NCBI RefSeq assembly: GCF_029238675.1
Contig: NZ_JAQWFR010000006.1
Span: 1-64,000, forward strand
Length of the DNA stretch: 64,000 nucleotides
From: Oceanicoccus sp.
GTDB lineage: Bacteria; Pseudomonadota; Gammaproteobacteria; Pseudomonadales; Dasaniaceae
Reading direction: 5' to 3'
Shown here: piece after piece, positions 51,331 to 62,101 of the stretch
Layout of the letters: each line of letters begins with the position of its first letter
Position numbering within the stretch: the stretch's first letter is position 1
Program-made: the position numbers and the translations under genes
The notes under the pieces: model-generated
Databases searched by the model: none
Seen by the model: the letters and a program-made list of their open reading frames with translations, nothing else
What the model was told of the DNA's origin: nothing

Positions 51331-52629
51331 ATGAAGAACCGCAAAGCCGCCGCCGATGCGGCCTACGCAAAACCGCTCTATCGCGGCTATGTGCTCACTG
51401 TATTAATCATACTTTACGCGTTTAACTTTATTGACCGGCAACTGCTGGTGATTCTGCAGGAACTGATTAAGGAAGACCTGGGCCTGAGCGATACGCAACT
51501 GGGCCTGCTCTCTGGCTTCACCTTTGCCCTGTTTTATGTGGTGTGTGGTATTCCCATTGCCCGCTGGGCCGACCGCGGCTCTCGCCGCAATATTATCTCC
51601 CTGGCTATTGTGATCTGGAGTGCAATGACCGCCGTGAGCGGCCTGGCCCAAAACTTTGTTCACATTCTGTTGGCCCGTATCGGCGTGGGTGTGGGTGAAG
51701 CGGGTGCCAGCCCTCCCGCCCACTCTATGATTTCTGATATCTTTAAACCGGAACAGCGGGCCACGGCGTTATCGCTCTATTCCATGGGTTTGTACGTCGG
51801 CATTCTGGGTGGTTTTATGTTGGGTGGCTGGGTCGGCCAGTACTACGGCTGGCGCATGGCCTTTATGGTGGTGGGTTTGCCCGGTGTGCTCCTGGCGGTG
51901 TTGGTAATGCTTACCGTGAAAGAGCCCAGCCGAGGCTGGTCGGAAAACATTGCGGTGAGCGATGAACCGCCCCCCCCATTTCAGGAAGTACTCAATCTGC
52001 TGTGGTCCCGCAAGGCCTTTCGTCACTTGGCCTTTGCCTGCGGCTTACAGGCAATGGCGTCCTACTCTCTGGCTAGCTGGCTACCCTCATTTTTTCTGCG
52101 CAGCACAGATATCACCATTGGCGAGCTGGGTACCTGGCTGGGTTTGGCGGCGGGCATTGGCGGTGGTCTGGGTACACTGTGCGGTGGTTTACTGAGCGAC
52201 CGCATGGGTCAAAAAGACCCGCGTTGGTACCTGTGGATACCCGCCATAGGTTTACTGGCTGCACTGCCGATCACACTGTATATTCTCGCCTTTGCCGATC
52301 TTATGCTTGCCCTGATGTTGAATTTTGCCAGCATCTTTTTGGGCTCAATGTATTTGGGCCCCGTCATTGCCACCACTCACAGCATGGTGGGTGTGCGGAT
52401 GCGTGCTCTGGCCTCGGCCATGCTGTTTTTCGTGCTGAATTTGGTAGGGCTGGGGATGGGCCCCACCCTGGTGGGCATTTTGAGCGATGCCATGGCCGGC
52501 ACCTACGGCATAGCCTCGCTGGGATACGCATTGCTGATTGTGGCGACGGGCGCTACCCTGCTGGCCTGTACTCATTATTTACTCGCGACGCGGTACTTGA
52601 AGAGCGACCTCGCTAACGCCCCGGCTTAG
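51331..52629 (+). CDS. MFS transporter (spinster-like)
   Basis: 12-TM type protein with FNFIDRQLLVILQELIKEDLGLSDTQLGLLSGFTFALFYVVCGIPIARWADRGSRR. Confidence 0.88.
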   Translation: MKNRKAAADAAYAKPLYRGYVLTVLIILYAFNFIDRQLLVILQELIKEDLGLSDTQLGLLSGFTFALFYVVCGIPIARWADRGSRRNIISLAIVIWSAMTAVSGLAQNFVHILLARIGVGVGEAGASPPAHSMISDIFKPEQRATALSLYSMGLYVGILGGFMLGGWVGQYYGWRMAFMVVGLPGVLLAVLVMLTVKEPSRGWSENIAVSDEPPPPFQEVLNLLWSRKAFRHLAFACGLQAMASYSLASWLPSFFLRSTDITIGELGTWLGLAAGIGGGLGTLCGGLLSDRMGQKDPRWYLWIPAIGLLAALPITLYILAFADLMLALMLNFASIFLGSMYLGPVIATTHSMVGVRMRALASAMLFFVLNLVGLGMGPTLVGILSDAMAGTYGIASLGYALLIVATGATLLACTHYLLATRYLKSDLANAPA

Positions 52630-53006
52630 CGAGCACTGCCAAGTGAAGCAAGTTCTCGCTCTAGTAAATTTTCATTACCTAGATTTAATTCCACCAATCG
52701 GCGCAAATGAATAATGCTGTCGATATCAATATGGGCGCATTCAAAACCCGATTGACCTGCTTCGGTATGACGCCAATTCAATGACATAGAGATTGTCGTT
52801 TCATCACTAAGTTTGATGGCGGCATCGATTGTTTGGCGAGTATCGGCATTCCAGTTTTCTGGAGTGGCAATTAGTAAACCTTTGAGTGACAGGTCAATCA
52901 GGGTGGCCGTCCATTGCTGGCCACCTTGGCTGAGTGTTATCTCACTGCTAAAGGCAATACGGCTAAAAACGCGGCGCTCATTGTCGTTGCTCATAGCGAT
53001 GCCCAT
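52626..53006 (-). CDS. PilZ-domain protein
   Basis: RRVFSRIAFSSEITLSQGGQQWTATLIDLSLKGLLI. Confidence 0.8.
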   Translation of the reverse strand: MGIAMSNDNERRVFSRIAFSSEITLSQGGQQWTATLIDLSLKGLLIATPENWNADTRQTIDAAIKLSDETTISMSLNWRHTEAGQSGFECAHIDIDSIIHLRRLVELNLGNENLLERELASLGSAR

Positions 53007-53048
53007 ATCTTGCTAGTTATTGACTCAATGTTAATCACTATAGCAGCT

Positions 53049-54710
53049 TTACTTCAGCTTTTTATATTTGACTCGCTGTGGCAGTGCGTTCTCACCTTTA
53101 CGGGCAATAAAGTCTTCATGGTATTCGGTGTAGTTGCCTTCAAAGAATACCACTTCGCTATCGCCCTCATAGGCAAGGATATGGGTGCAGATGCGGTCTA
53201 GGAACCAGCGATCGTGAGAGATAATCATGGCGCAGCCCGGGAAAGTGATCAGGGCTTCTTCCAGGGCACGTAATGTTTCAACATCCAGGTCATTGGAAGG
53301 CTCATCGAGTAGCAGTACATTGCCGCCTTGCTTTAAGGTGCAGGCCAATTGTAATCGACCCCGTTCACCACCGGACAATTCGCCTACGCGTTTTTGTTGG
53401 TCTGAGCCTTTAAAGTTAAAGCGGCCAATATAGGCTCTTGATGGAATTTCATAAGTGCCAATTTTAAGAATGTCGTGGCCTTCGGAGACGGCTTCCCATA
53501 CGGTCTGGCTATCATTAAGCGCATCGCGTAACTGCTCGACATAAACCAGGTCAACGGTTTCGCCCAGTTCAACTTCGCCGCTATCGGCTTTTTCCATGCC
53601 GGCAATAATTTTAAACAGTGTAGATTTACCCGCACCGTTACCGCCGATAACGCCGACGATAGCTCCTTTGGGTACGCTGAAGCTTAAATCTTGATAAAGC
53701 ATTTCATCGCCAAAGGACTTACTCACCCCTTTAACTTCAATGACTTTGTCACCAAGACGTTGTCCCGGTGGAATATAGATTTCGTTAGTTTCGGCGCGGC
53801 TTTGGAAATCTTGCGACTGTAATTCTTCAAAGCGAGCGATACGCGCTTTGTTTTTGGCCTGACGCCCTTTGGGGTTTTGTCTTACCCATTCTAATTCTGA
53901 CTTAACGGTTTTTTGATGCGAGGCTTCCTGTTTAGCCTCGCGCTCTAGTCGTTGTTCTTTTTGCTCTAACCAGGAAGAGTAGTTGCCTTCATAAGGAATA
54001 CCGCGACCGCGGTCCAGTTCTAAAATCCAGCCCGCTGCATTGTCGAGAAAATAACGATCGTGGGTAATAGCCACTACGGTGCCGGGGTATTCGCAAAGGA
54101 ATTGCTCAAGCCAATGAACGGACTCGGCGTCCAAATGGTTGGTGGGCTCGTCGAGTAATAACATATCTGGATTAGAAAGCAGCAGTCGGCATAGAGCAAC
54201 ACGGCGGCGCTCACCACCAGAAAGTTTAGTAACGTCTGCATCCCAGGGTGGCAGGCGTAATGCATCGGCAGCGACTTCTAATTTATGATCCAGATTTTCA
54301 GAGTCTGCCGCCTGAATAATATTTTCTAACTCGGCTTGGCGTTTACCCAAAGCATCATAGTCGGCGTCAGCCTCAGCATAAGCGGCAAAGACTTCTTCCA
54401 ATTCTTTTTGCGCTGCAACCACTTCCCCCAGACCATCTTCCACATTGCCACGCACATCTTTGTTCGGGTCAAGTTCAGGTTCCTGTGATAAGTAGCCGAC
54501 ATTAATACCCGCCTGTGGTCGGGCTTCACCTTCAAACTCTGCATCGACACCGGCCATAATACGCAACAGTGTGGATTTACCGGCACCGTTTAAGCCCAAT
54601 ACACCAATCTTGGCGCCGGGGAAAAAGGACAGTGAAATATCTTTAAGAATTTGGCGTTTAGGTGGAACGACTTTGCCCACGCGGTTCATGGTGTAAACGT
54701 ATTGTGCCAT
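53049..54710 (-). CDS. ettA: Energy-dependent translational throttle protein EttA (ABC-F)
   Basis: Two ABC domains (GLNGAGKSTLLRIMAG, GGNGAGKSTLFKIIAG), ABC-F linker, MAQYVYTMNRVGKVVPPKRQILKDI start. Confidence 0.95.
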   Translation of the reverse strand: MAQYVYTMNRVGKVVPPKRQILKDISLSFFPGAKIGVLGLNGAGKSTLLRIMAGVDAEFEGEARPQAGINVGYLSQEPELDPNKDVRGNVEDGLGEVVAAQKELEEVFAAYAEADADYDALGKRQAELENIIQAADSENLDHKLEVAADALRLPPWDADVTKLSGGERRRVALCRLLLSNPDMLLLDEPTNHLDAESVHWLEQFLCEYPGTVVAITHDRYFLDNAAGWILELDRGRGIPYEGNYSSWLEQKEQRLEREAKQEASHQKTVKSELEWVRQNPKGRQAKNKARIARFEELQSQDFQSRAETNEIYIPPGQRLGDKVIEVKGVSKSFGDEMLYQDLSFSVPKGAIVGVIGGNGAGKSTLFKIIAGMEKADSGEVELGETVDLVYVEQLRDALNDSQTVWEAVSEGHDILKIGTYEIPSRAYIGRFNFKGSDQQKRVGELSGGERGRLQLACTLKQGGNVLLLDEPSNDLDVETLRALEEALITFPGCAMIISHDRWFLDRICTHILAYEGDSEVVFFEGNYTEYHEDFIARKGENALPQRVKYKKLK

Positions 54711-54908
54711 AGGGTATTAATCCTGACTCGAGATGCTGACTCGAGGTGCTAGTGATTAGAGTAGGGGGGCACGGTACTCAATCTTGTGCTGTAGATCAAG
54801 GTGATAACAGGGCCGGCAGCAAAATTGGGTTTAAGACATGAAAAAAACTGGAATACTGTTTTTATGTACAGTATATTGCGCTATGCCTGTTCAACGGATG
54901 ATATTGCT

Positions 54909-56861
54909 ATGAGATTATTTATCGCAGAAAAACCCAGCTTAGGCCGCGCTATAGCGGATGTTTTACCCAAGCCCCACCGCAAAGCCGAGGGCTGTATCTA
55001 TGTGGGCAATGGTGATTGTGTTAGCTGGTGTGTAGGCCATCTATTAGAGCAAGTGGAGCCAGATGCCTACGATGCCAAATATAAACAGTGGCGGTTGGAG
55101 CATTTGCCCATTGTCCCCAAACAGTGGCAGCTAAAACCCAAAGCCAGCAGTCGTAAACAGTTGTCGGTATTGCGGCAGCTGGTTAAACAAGCGGATCAAA
55201 TCATCCATGCCGGTGACCCGGACCGTGAGGGGCAGTTGCTGGTCGATCAGGTGATCGATCATCTCAAGGTTAAAGGCAGCAAACGAGAAACCATCCAGCG
55301 CTGCCTGATTAGCGACCTTAACCCCGCTGCGGTTAGCCGGGCTATCAACCAGCTGGCAGAAAATAAAACCTTTGCCCCCTTGTCTACCTCCGCTTTGGCC
55401 CGTTCCAGGGCTGATTGGCTCTATGGTATCAATATGACTCGCGCCCTTACCCTGCAGGGGCGTAAAGTCGGCTACCAAGGCGTCTTGTCAGTAGGGCGGG
55501 TGCAAACCCCATTATTGGGTTTGGTGGTGCGCCGGGATAAAGAGATAGAGCAGTTTGTAGCAAAGCCGTTTTACCAGGTCTTTGCCCATCTTGAGACCAG
55601 CCAGGGCGAACACTTTAAGGCTAAGTGGCAGCCCAGCGAAGCCTGTGCAAAATGGCAGGATGAAGAAGGGCGGGTTATCGCCAAAGCCCTGGCTGAGAAT
55701 GTTGCAGCCAGGATTACTGATCAAACCGCCACGGTGACTAAAAGCTTGCGCAAAGTAAAAAAACAGCCGCCGCCTTTGCCCTATAACTTATCTGCATTGC
55801 AGATTGATGCCGCAAAGCGCTTCTCTATGTCCGCCAAGCAGGTTCTGGACAGCTGCCAAAGTTTGTATGAGCGGCATAAGCTTTTAACTTACCCGCGTTC
55901 CGATTGTCGCTACTTACCCAAGCAGCATTTTGATGATCGTGAGGAGGTGCTTGCGGCTATCGCTAATAATGCTGAAAGCCTTAATCAGGCTGTGGCTGAT
56001 GGTGATACGGCTTTAACCAGCAAGGCCTGGAATGACGGCAAAGTATCGGCCCATCATGCCATTATTCCCACTGCGCGGCAGGCATCTTTGGTCAAACTAA
56101 GCTCGGCTGAGCGTAACATTTATGAATTGGTAGCACGGCAATATGTAGCGCAGTTTTACCCTGCCCATGAGTACAGTGACAGCCAAATTGACCTGGAAAT
56201 TGTTGGTGGCCTTTTTATCGCCAAGGCTCGGCAGTCAGTGCTTGCGGGTTGGAAAGTGCTATACCCCGCCGGCAACAGTCAAAAGGAGCAGAAGCCTGAT
56301 CTTGCTATCAATAGGATATTACCTGACCTGAAAAAAGGCGCGACATGCCACTGTGCCAAAGGTGAGGTGATTGAAAAGCTAACAACGCCCCCCAAGCCCT
56401 TCGATGATGCTAGCTTACTGGCGGCAATGACTGGGGTTGGCCGCTTTGTTAAAAACCCTGATATTCGCAAGGTGCTTAAAGAGACCGATGGCTTAGGCAC
56501 AGAGGCGACTCGGGCAGGGATTATTGAATTGCTATTCAAACGAGGTTTTTTACAGCGCAAGGGCAAACAAATTTATGCAGCAGCAGCAGGCAAGGGCTTG
56601 ATCAATAGCTTGCCTGAGGTGGCAACACTGCCGGATATGACAGCACAATGGGAAACCCAGCTTAATGCTATCAGCCAGAAGGCTGGCACTTATAAAGGGT
56701 TTATGCAGCCATTACAGTCTGCCCTTGGTAGTTTGATTGAGCAGAGCCAATCGGTATTGCCGGTGGGGTTGAAGGATATAAAAGCGAAGCCCGCTTACAA
56801 GAAGTTCCGCAAGCGGCGCACCGCCACGAAAAAGCCCTCAGGAAAGGCTGCGGCAGGTTAG
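54909..56861 (+). CDS. topB: DNA topoisomerase III
   Basis: MRLFIAEKPSLGRAIADVLP, HAGDPDREGQLLVD, LLTYPRSDCRYLP; start 54909 preferred over 54801. Confidence 0.94.
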   Translation: MRLFIAEKPSLGRAIADVLPKPHRKAEGCIYVGNGDCVSWCVGHLLEQVEPDAYDAKYKQWRLEHLPIVPKQWQLKPKASSRKQLSVLRQLVKQADQIIHAGDPDREGQLLVDQVIDHLKVKGSKRETIQRCLISDLNPAAVSRAINQLAENKTFAPLSTSALARSRADWLYGINMTRALTLQGRKVGYQGVLSVGRVQTPLLGLVVRRDKEIEQFVAKPFYQVFAHLETSQGEHFKAKWQPSEACAKWQDEEGRVIAKALAENVAARITDQTATVTKSLRKVKKQPPPLPYNLSALQIDAAKRFSMSAKQVLDSCQSLYERHKLLTYPRSDCRYLPKQHFDDREEVLAAIANNAESLNQAVADGDTALTSKAWNDGKVSAHHAIIPTARQASLVKLSSAERNIYELVARQYVAQFYPAHEYSDSQIDLEIVGGLFIAKARQSVLAGWKVLYPAGNSQKEQKPDLAINRILPDLKKGATCHCAKGEVIEKLTTPPKPFDDASLLAAMTGVGRFVKNPDIRKVLKETDGLGTEATRAGIIELLFKRGFLQRKGKQIYAAAAGKGLINSLPEVATLPDMTAQWETQLNAISQKAGTYKGFMQPLQSALGSLIEQSQSVLPVGLKDIKAKPAYKKFRKRRTATKKPSGKAAAG

Positions 56862-56993
56862 TGTTCGCTGGTATTGTTGCCACTGCTTTAACCGCTCGCC
56901 TAAAAAGCATCATTCCTGTACAATTTGCGCCTTTGAAAAACCACATCCGTTTCCTTTAACGACATTACCGATATTCACCAAAAGGGGTTAGCA

Positions 56994-58256
56994 ATGTTTA
57001 CTAAAGATATGCAAGTCGAAGGTTTTGACGATGAGATTTTTTCCGCTATTCAGGAAGAAAACCAGCGTCAGGAACAGCATATTGAGTTGATCGCGTCTGA
57101 AAACTATACCAGTCCACGGGTAATGGAAGCGCAGGGTACCTCCATGACTAACAAGTACGCTGAGGGGTATCCCGGCAAGCGTTACTACGGTGGTTGTGAG
57201 TATGTTGATAAAGCTGAAGAGCTGGCTATTGAGCGTGTTAAAGCCCTATTTGGTGCGGACTACGCTAATGTTCAGCCACACTCTGGCTCCCAGGCGAACT
57301 CCGCCGTTTACTTAGCCCTGTTGCAAGCTGGCGATACCGTATTGGGTATGAGCCTGGATGCGGGTGGTCACCTAACCCACGGTGCCAAGCCAAACTTCTC
57401 AGGTAAGGTTTATAACTCAGTTCAGTACGGCCTAAACCCTGAAACAGGTATGATCGATTACGATCAGGTTGAAGCATTAGCCCTTGAACACAAGCCCAAA
57501 ATGATTGTGGCGGGTTTCTCTGCCTATTCCGGTATTGTTGACTGGGCTCGCTTCCGCGAGATTGCCGATAAAGTAGGTGCCTACCTATTGGTAGATATGG
57601 CTCACATTGCCGGTCTGGTTGCTGCGGGTGTTTACCCTAATCCGGTGCCCTTTGCCGATGTAGTGACCTCAACCACCCACAAAACCCTTCGTGGTCCGCG
57701 CGGTGGCATTATTATCGCCAAGCACAACGAAGAGCTGGCTAAGAAATTCAACTCAGCGGTATTCCCCGGTGGCCAGGGTGGTCCGTTGATGCACGTTATC
57801 GCAGCAAAAGCGGTTAGCTTTAAAGAAGCCGCCAGTGATGAATTTAAGGTTTATCAGCAGCAGGTTGTTGATAACGCCAAGGTGATGGCTGCGACCTTTA
57901 TAGAGCGTGGTATTAAGATTGTGTCTGGCGGTACTGAAAACCACCTAATGCTGGTTGACCTGATCGGTAAAGAATATACCGGTAAAGATGCCGATGCGGC
58001 CTTGGGTGATGCCTTTATCACTGTTAACAAGAATGCCGTACCTAACGATCCTCGTTCACCTTTTGTGACATCGGGCTTGCGTGTAGGTACACCTGCTATC
58101 ACCACCCGCGGTTTTAAACAAGATGAAACTCGCGAGCTAACAAACTGGATGTGTGATGTGCTGGAATCCCTGGAAAATGGCACTAGCGAGCAGGTTATCC
58201 CTGAAGTGAAGGCCAAAGTACTGGATATCTGCGGCAGGTTTCCTGTTTATAAATAA
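56994..58256 (+). CDS. glyA: Serine hydroxymethyltransferase
   Basis: [38 protein letters not shown]. Confidence 0.98.
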   Translation: MFTKDMQVEGFDDEIFSAIQEENQRQEQHIELIASENYTSPRVMEAQGTSMTNKYAEGYPGKRYYGGCEYVDKAEELAIERVKALFGADYANVQPHSGSQANSAVYLALLQAGDTVLGMSLDAGGHLTHGAKPNFSGKVYNSVQYGLNPETGMIDYDQVEALALEHKPKMIVAGFSAYSGIVDWARFREIADKVGAYLLVDMAHIAGLVAAGVYPNPVPFADVVTSTTHKTLRGPRGGIIIAKHNEELAKKFNSAVFPGGQGGPLMHVIAAKAVSFKEAASDEFKVYQQQVVDNAKVMAATFIERGIKIVSGGTENHLMLVDLIGKEYTGKDADAALGDAFITVNKNAVPNDPRSPFVTSGLRVGTPAITTRGFKQDETRELTNWMCDVLESLENGTSEQVIPEVKAKVLDICGRFPVYK

Positions 58257-58269
58257 ACCCAAAAGTGCT

Positions 58270-58310
58270 GAAGCCACAAAGGGCGGGAATGCCCCGCCTT
58301 TTGTGGCTTC
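58270..58310 (+). terminator. Long hairpin after glyA (terminator-like)
   Basis: GAAGCCACAAAGGGCGGGAATGCCCCGCCTTTTGTGGCTTC, near-perfect stem; no strong trailing T-run. Confidence 0.6.
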
Positions 58311-58360
58311 TATGATAGACTTCCGTCCACCTTTAACCGTCCAAATAAGGCAAGCCGCCC

Positions 58361-58834
58361 ATGCGCTGTCCCTTTTGTTCCCATGATGATACCAAGGTTA
58401 TTGACTCCCGGCTGGTAGCCGAGGGTGGCCAGGTTCGTCGTCGCCGGGAATGTACCTCTTGCTCCGAGCGTTTTACCAGCTACGAGACTGCTGAATTATT
58501 AATGCCCCGGATTATCAAGCAAAACGGTAATCGTGAGCCTTTTGATGAAGAAAAAATGCGTGCCGGTTTATTGCGTGCTTTGGAAAAGCGCCCGGTAAGC
58601 ATCGAAAAAATTGAAGGGGTGGTCAGCCAGATTGAGCATTCATTGCAGGCCACCGGTGAGCGAGAAATTGAATCCATCAGAGTGGGCGAGTTAGTGATGG
58701 ATCAATTAAAGCTACTTGATCAGGTGGCCTTTGTGCGTTTTGCTTCAGTTTATAGAGACTTTAAAGATCTAAACGAATTCCGCGAAGAGATAGACCGCTT
58801 GGCGGAAGAGCCTGAAACCAGTAGCGACGATTAA
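58361..58834 (+). CDS. nrdR: Transcriptional repressor NrdR
   Basis: [42 protein letters not shown]. Confidence 0.98.
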   Translation: MRCPFCSHDDTKVIDSRLVAEGGQVRRRRECTSCSERFTSYETAELLMPRIIKQNGNREPFDEEKMRAGLLRALEKRPVSIEKIEGVVSQIEHSLQATGEREIESIRVGELVMDQLKLLDQVAFVRFASVYRDFKDLNEFREEIDRLAEEPETSSDD

Positions 58835-58838
58835 GCTA

Positions 58839-59966
58839 ATGGATGACCGCTCCCTTTTTGAAGATCGCAAATGGATGCAACTGGCCATCGATTTGGCTCT
58901 GGGCGGTTTATATACCACTTCGCCCAATCCGCGCGTCGGTTGTGTGTTAGTTCGCGACGGCGAGATTATTGGTCGTGGTTACCATCTGCGGGCCGGTGAA
59001 GACCATGCAGAAGTGAATGCCATTGCCGATGCAGGTGATGCTACTGGCGCAACGGCTTATGTCACATTGGAGCCCTGCAGTCATACCGGCAAAACACCGC
59101 CTTGCTGCGAAGCGCTGATAGCAGCCAAAGTGGCACGGGTAGTAGTGGCGATGACTGATCCCAATCCACTAGTGTCGGGTAATGGTATTAAGCGATTACA
59201 AGATGCTGGTATCACTGTTGATATGGGCGTGCTGGAGGCAGAGGCTAAAGCCTTAAATCCAGGTTTTATTAAGCGTATGGAAACAGGTTTGTGCTGGGTG
59301 CGAGTGAAATTGGCCATGAGCCTTGATGGCCGCACCGCCATGGATTCCGGTGAAAGCCAATGGATTACAGGCCAACACGCTCGTAGCGACGTACAACGAT
59401 TGCGCGCCCGTAGCTGTGCAGTAGTTTCTGGAGTGGATACGGTAATTGCCGATCAAGCCTCCCTGACGGTTCGAGCCGATGAGATGGACATTGACCCGGA
59501 TACTGCTTTATTAGCGGCGCAGCAGCAGCCATTAAGAGTCGTGTTGGACTCAAGCTTGCGCTTGCCGGTGGATGCAAAAATATTATCGCAGCCCGGTAAT
59601 ACGATAGTAATGACAGCAACAGAAAACACCAAAGCCCGGCAGGCTTTAGAGCAGGCTGGTGCCGAGGTTATTGTCTTACCCGCCGTTACTGGCAGGGTGG
59701 ATATCAGCAAAGCTTTGCAGCTATTGTCTGAAAGACAATGCAACGAAGTGATGGTGGAAGCGGGTGCGACATTAGCCGGTGCTTTTATGGCAGCCGGCTT
59801 GGTCGACCAGCTTAATGTGTATATGGCGCCCACCTTAATGGGTAGTGAAGCCAGACCCTTATTACAATTGCCGCTGAGCACCATGGCCCAGCAGCAACGA
59901 TTAACCATTGAAAGTATTACTCCGGTAGGTGAGGATTGGCGCATTGATGCCAGCCCACGTAAATAA
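58839..59966 (+). CDS. ribD: Bifunctional pyrimidine deaminase/reductase RibD
   Basis: HAEVNAIADAGDATGATAYVTLEPCSHTGKTPPCCEALI. Confidence 0.97.
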   Translation: MDDRSLFEDRKWMQLAIDLALGGLYTTSPNPRVGCVLVRDGEIIGRGYHLRAGEDHAEVNAIADAGDATGATAYVTLEPCSHTGKTPPCCEALIAAKVARVVVAMTDPNPLVSGNGIKRLQDAGITVDMGVLEAEAKALNPGFIKRMETGLCWVRVKLAMSLDGRTAMDSGESQWITGQHARSDVQRLRARSCAVVSGVDTVIADQASLTVRADEMDIDPDTALLAAQQQPLRVVLDSSLRLPVDAKILSQPGNTIVMTATENTKARQALEQAGAEVIVLPAVTGRVDISKALQLLSERQCNEVMVEAGATLAGAFMAAGLVDQLNVYMAPTLMGSEARPLLQLPLSTMAQQQRLTIESITPVGEDWRIDASPRK

Positions 59967-59980
59967 TTTAGAGGTAGAAG

Positions 59981-61099
59981 ATGGCGCTCAATACAGTTGA
60001 AGAACTTATTCAGGATATCCGTTTAGGCAAAATGGTTATTTTGATGGACGATGAAGATCGCGAAAACGAAGGCGATCTTGTAATGGCCTCGGAATGTGTA
60101 AAACCGCAGGATGTTAATTTTATGGCCAAGCATGCCCGTGGCCTGATCTGTTTGACTCTAACGGAAGACCGCTGCCGACAAATTGATTTGCCGCTGATGG
60201 TTGGTGGTGCTAATGGAGCACAATTTGGTACCAACTTTACTTTATCGATTGAAGCCACTGAAGGTGTTACCACCGGTATCTCTGCTGCTGACCGCGCTCA
60301 CACCGTGCGCACCGCTGTTGCTCGCGGTGCCAAGCCCGCTGATATTGTTCAGCCGGGACATATATTTCCTATTATGGCGCAACCAGGTGGCGTTTTAACT
60401 CGTGCGGGTCATACTGAGGCCGGTTGTGACCTTGCAAGACTGGCTGGCTTTGAGGCCTCGGGTACGATTGTTGAGATTATGAATGAAGATGGGACTATGG
60501 CCCGCCGCCCGGAATTAGAAAAATTTGCTGAAGAGCATGATCTAAAAATCGGCACCATTGCAGACCTGATTCATTACCGTGTTATCAATGAAAGAACTAT
60601 TGAGAAAGTCAGTGAAGGTAAAGTGAATACCGATCATGGTGAGTTTACCCTGCATACCTATAAGGATTTATTGGCGGGTGATATTCACCATGCTTTGGTA
60701 AAAGGCACTATCAATAAAGATGAAGCCACGCTGGTGCGTGTGCATCTGGCCTCATCAATCCGTGATTTATTAGGCACGCAGCCTGGCGATTCACCGAGTT
60801 GGAATATTCAACGCTGTATCAAAAAAGTCGTGGAAGAAGGCAGCGGTGTTATTGTGTTGCTTGCCCATGATGAGCATCCTGAAGAAACCCTGGCCAGTGT
60901 TGATATCGCCATGGGTAAAAAGCCTGCACCTGTGGCTGTGGCCGATGGTAGCTCTAACGCTTACCTTACTATTGGCTTAGGATCGCAAATTGTACGAGAC
61001 GTTGGTGTTAGCAAGCTTCGCTTAATGGGGCCACCCATTAAGTACAATGCAATTTCCGGCTTTGACCTGGAAATTGTTGATTTTATTTTGCCAGAATAA
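59981..61099 (+). CDS. ribBA: 3,4-dihydroxy-2-butanone-4-phosphate synthase with degenerate GTP cyclohydrolase II-like domain (RibBX-type)
   Basis: DHBP synthase motifs (MDDEDRENEGDLVMASE, RAGHTEAGCDLARLAG); C-terminal half lacks the zinc-binding CDCG region of GCH II. Confidence 0.9.
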   Translation: MALNTVEELIQDIRLGKMVILMDDEDRENEGDLVMASECVKPQDVNFMAKHARGLICLTLTEDRCRQIDLPLMVGGANGAQFGTNFTLSIEATEGVTTGISAADRAHTVRTAVARGAKPADIVQPGHIFPIMAQPGGVLTRAGHTEAGCDLARLAGFEASGTIVEIMNEDGTMARRPELEKFAEEHDLKIGTIADLIHYRVINERTIEKVSEGKVNTDHGEFTLHTYKDLLAGDIHHALVKGTINKDEATLVRVHLASSIRDLLGTQPGDSPSWNIQRCIKKVVEEGSGVIVLLAHDEHPEETLASVDIAMGKKPAPVAVADGSSNAYLTIGLGSQIVRDVGVSKLRLMGPPIKYNAISGFDLEIVDFILPE

Positions 61100-61139
61100 A
61101 AAATCTGAATTAAAAGCACTTGAATAGCGGAAGAGAAGA

Positions 61140-61631
61140 ATGAAAGGTATTGAAACGCCGGAATATGATGCGGCCATTATAGCCGGCAAAAAAATTGCCA
61201 TCGTAGTTACACGCTGGAATACATTTATTGTTGATAATTTATTGGCCGGTGCCAAAAAGCACTTAACCGAAAACGGTATTGAAGAAGCCAATATCGAATT
61301 GATTATGTGCCCCGGCGCCTATGAAATACCCTTGGCTTGCCAGCATGTCGCCGCTAGCAAAAAATATGATGCTATTATTACTCTTGGGGCTGTTATTCGC
61401 GGCGGTACGCCACATTTTGAATATGTGGCCGGTGAGTGCTCCAGCGGTGTAATGCGTGTCAGTCTTGATACCGGTATGCCAATTGCTTTTGGTGTACTGA
61501 CAGTGGATAACGAACAGCAAGCACTGGAACGTTGTGGTGTGGGCGAGAACTCTGAAAACAAAGGCGAAGAATCTGCCGCTTGTGTATTGGAAATGCTTTG
61601 TGTGATTGGCAGCCTGAACCTGGATAAATAG
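61140..61631 (+). CDS. ribH: 6,7-dimethyl-8-ribityllumazine synthase
   Basis: RWNTFIVDNLLAGA, PGAYEIPLACQ, GAVIRGGTPHFEYV. Confidence 0.96.
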   Translation: MKGIETPEYDAAIIAGKKIAIVVTRWNTFIVDNLLAGAKKHLTENGIEEANIELIMCPGAYEIPLACQHVAASKKYDAIITLGAVIRGGTPHFEYVAGECSSGVMRVSLDTGMPIAFGVLTVDNEQQALERCGVGENSENKGEESAACVLEMLCVIGSLNLDK

Positions 61632-61632
61632 T

Positions 61633-62094
61633 GTGAGTAAAAACGTGTCTGAGAAACAAGAGTTTAATCCAGCTGCTCGCCGCAAAGCGCGCCATTATGG
61701 CATGCAGGCTTTATATCAATGGCAGATGACAAAAGACGCCGTGGCGGATATTGAGTTACAGTTTTTAGCGGATTATGATTTTTCCAAAGTGGATGTGGAG
61801 TATTTTCACGATATTATTCATCACATTCCAGCAAATTTGGAAGAGTTGGAGCAGGCTTTTACCCCAAACCTTGATCGCGTTATTGAAGAATTAGATCCTA
61901 TCGAACTGGCGCTACTACGTTTGGGAAGTTATGAATTGGTAAAGCGTATTGATATCCCCTATAAAGTCGTTATTAACGAAGCAGTATCTCTGGCCAAAAA
62001 GTTTGGCGCCACTGATGGTCATAAATATATTAATGGCGTATTAGATAAACTGGCACAAGATGTACGCGCTATCGAAATCAACGCGGATCGCTAA
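61633..62094 (+). CDS. nusB: Transcription antitermination factor NusB (GTG start)
   Basis: ARRKARHYGMQALYQWQ, INEAVSLAKKFGATDGHKYINGVLDKLA. Confidence 0.96.
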   Translation: MSKNVSEKQEFNPAARRKARHYGMQALYQWQMTKDAVADIELQFLADYDFSKVDVEYFHDIIHHIPANLEELEQAFTPNLDRVIEELDPIELALLRLGSYELVKRIDIPYKVVINEAVSLAKKFGATDGHKYINGVLDKLAQDVRAIEINADR

Positions 62095-62101
62095 TCACAG
62101 C

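Noticed and set aside
59453-59944. 163-aa minus-strand ORF opposite ribD
   Set aside because: Antisense shadow of a conserved gene; no domain or start context.
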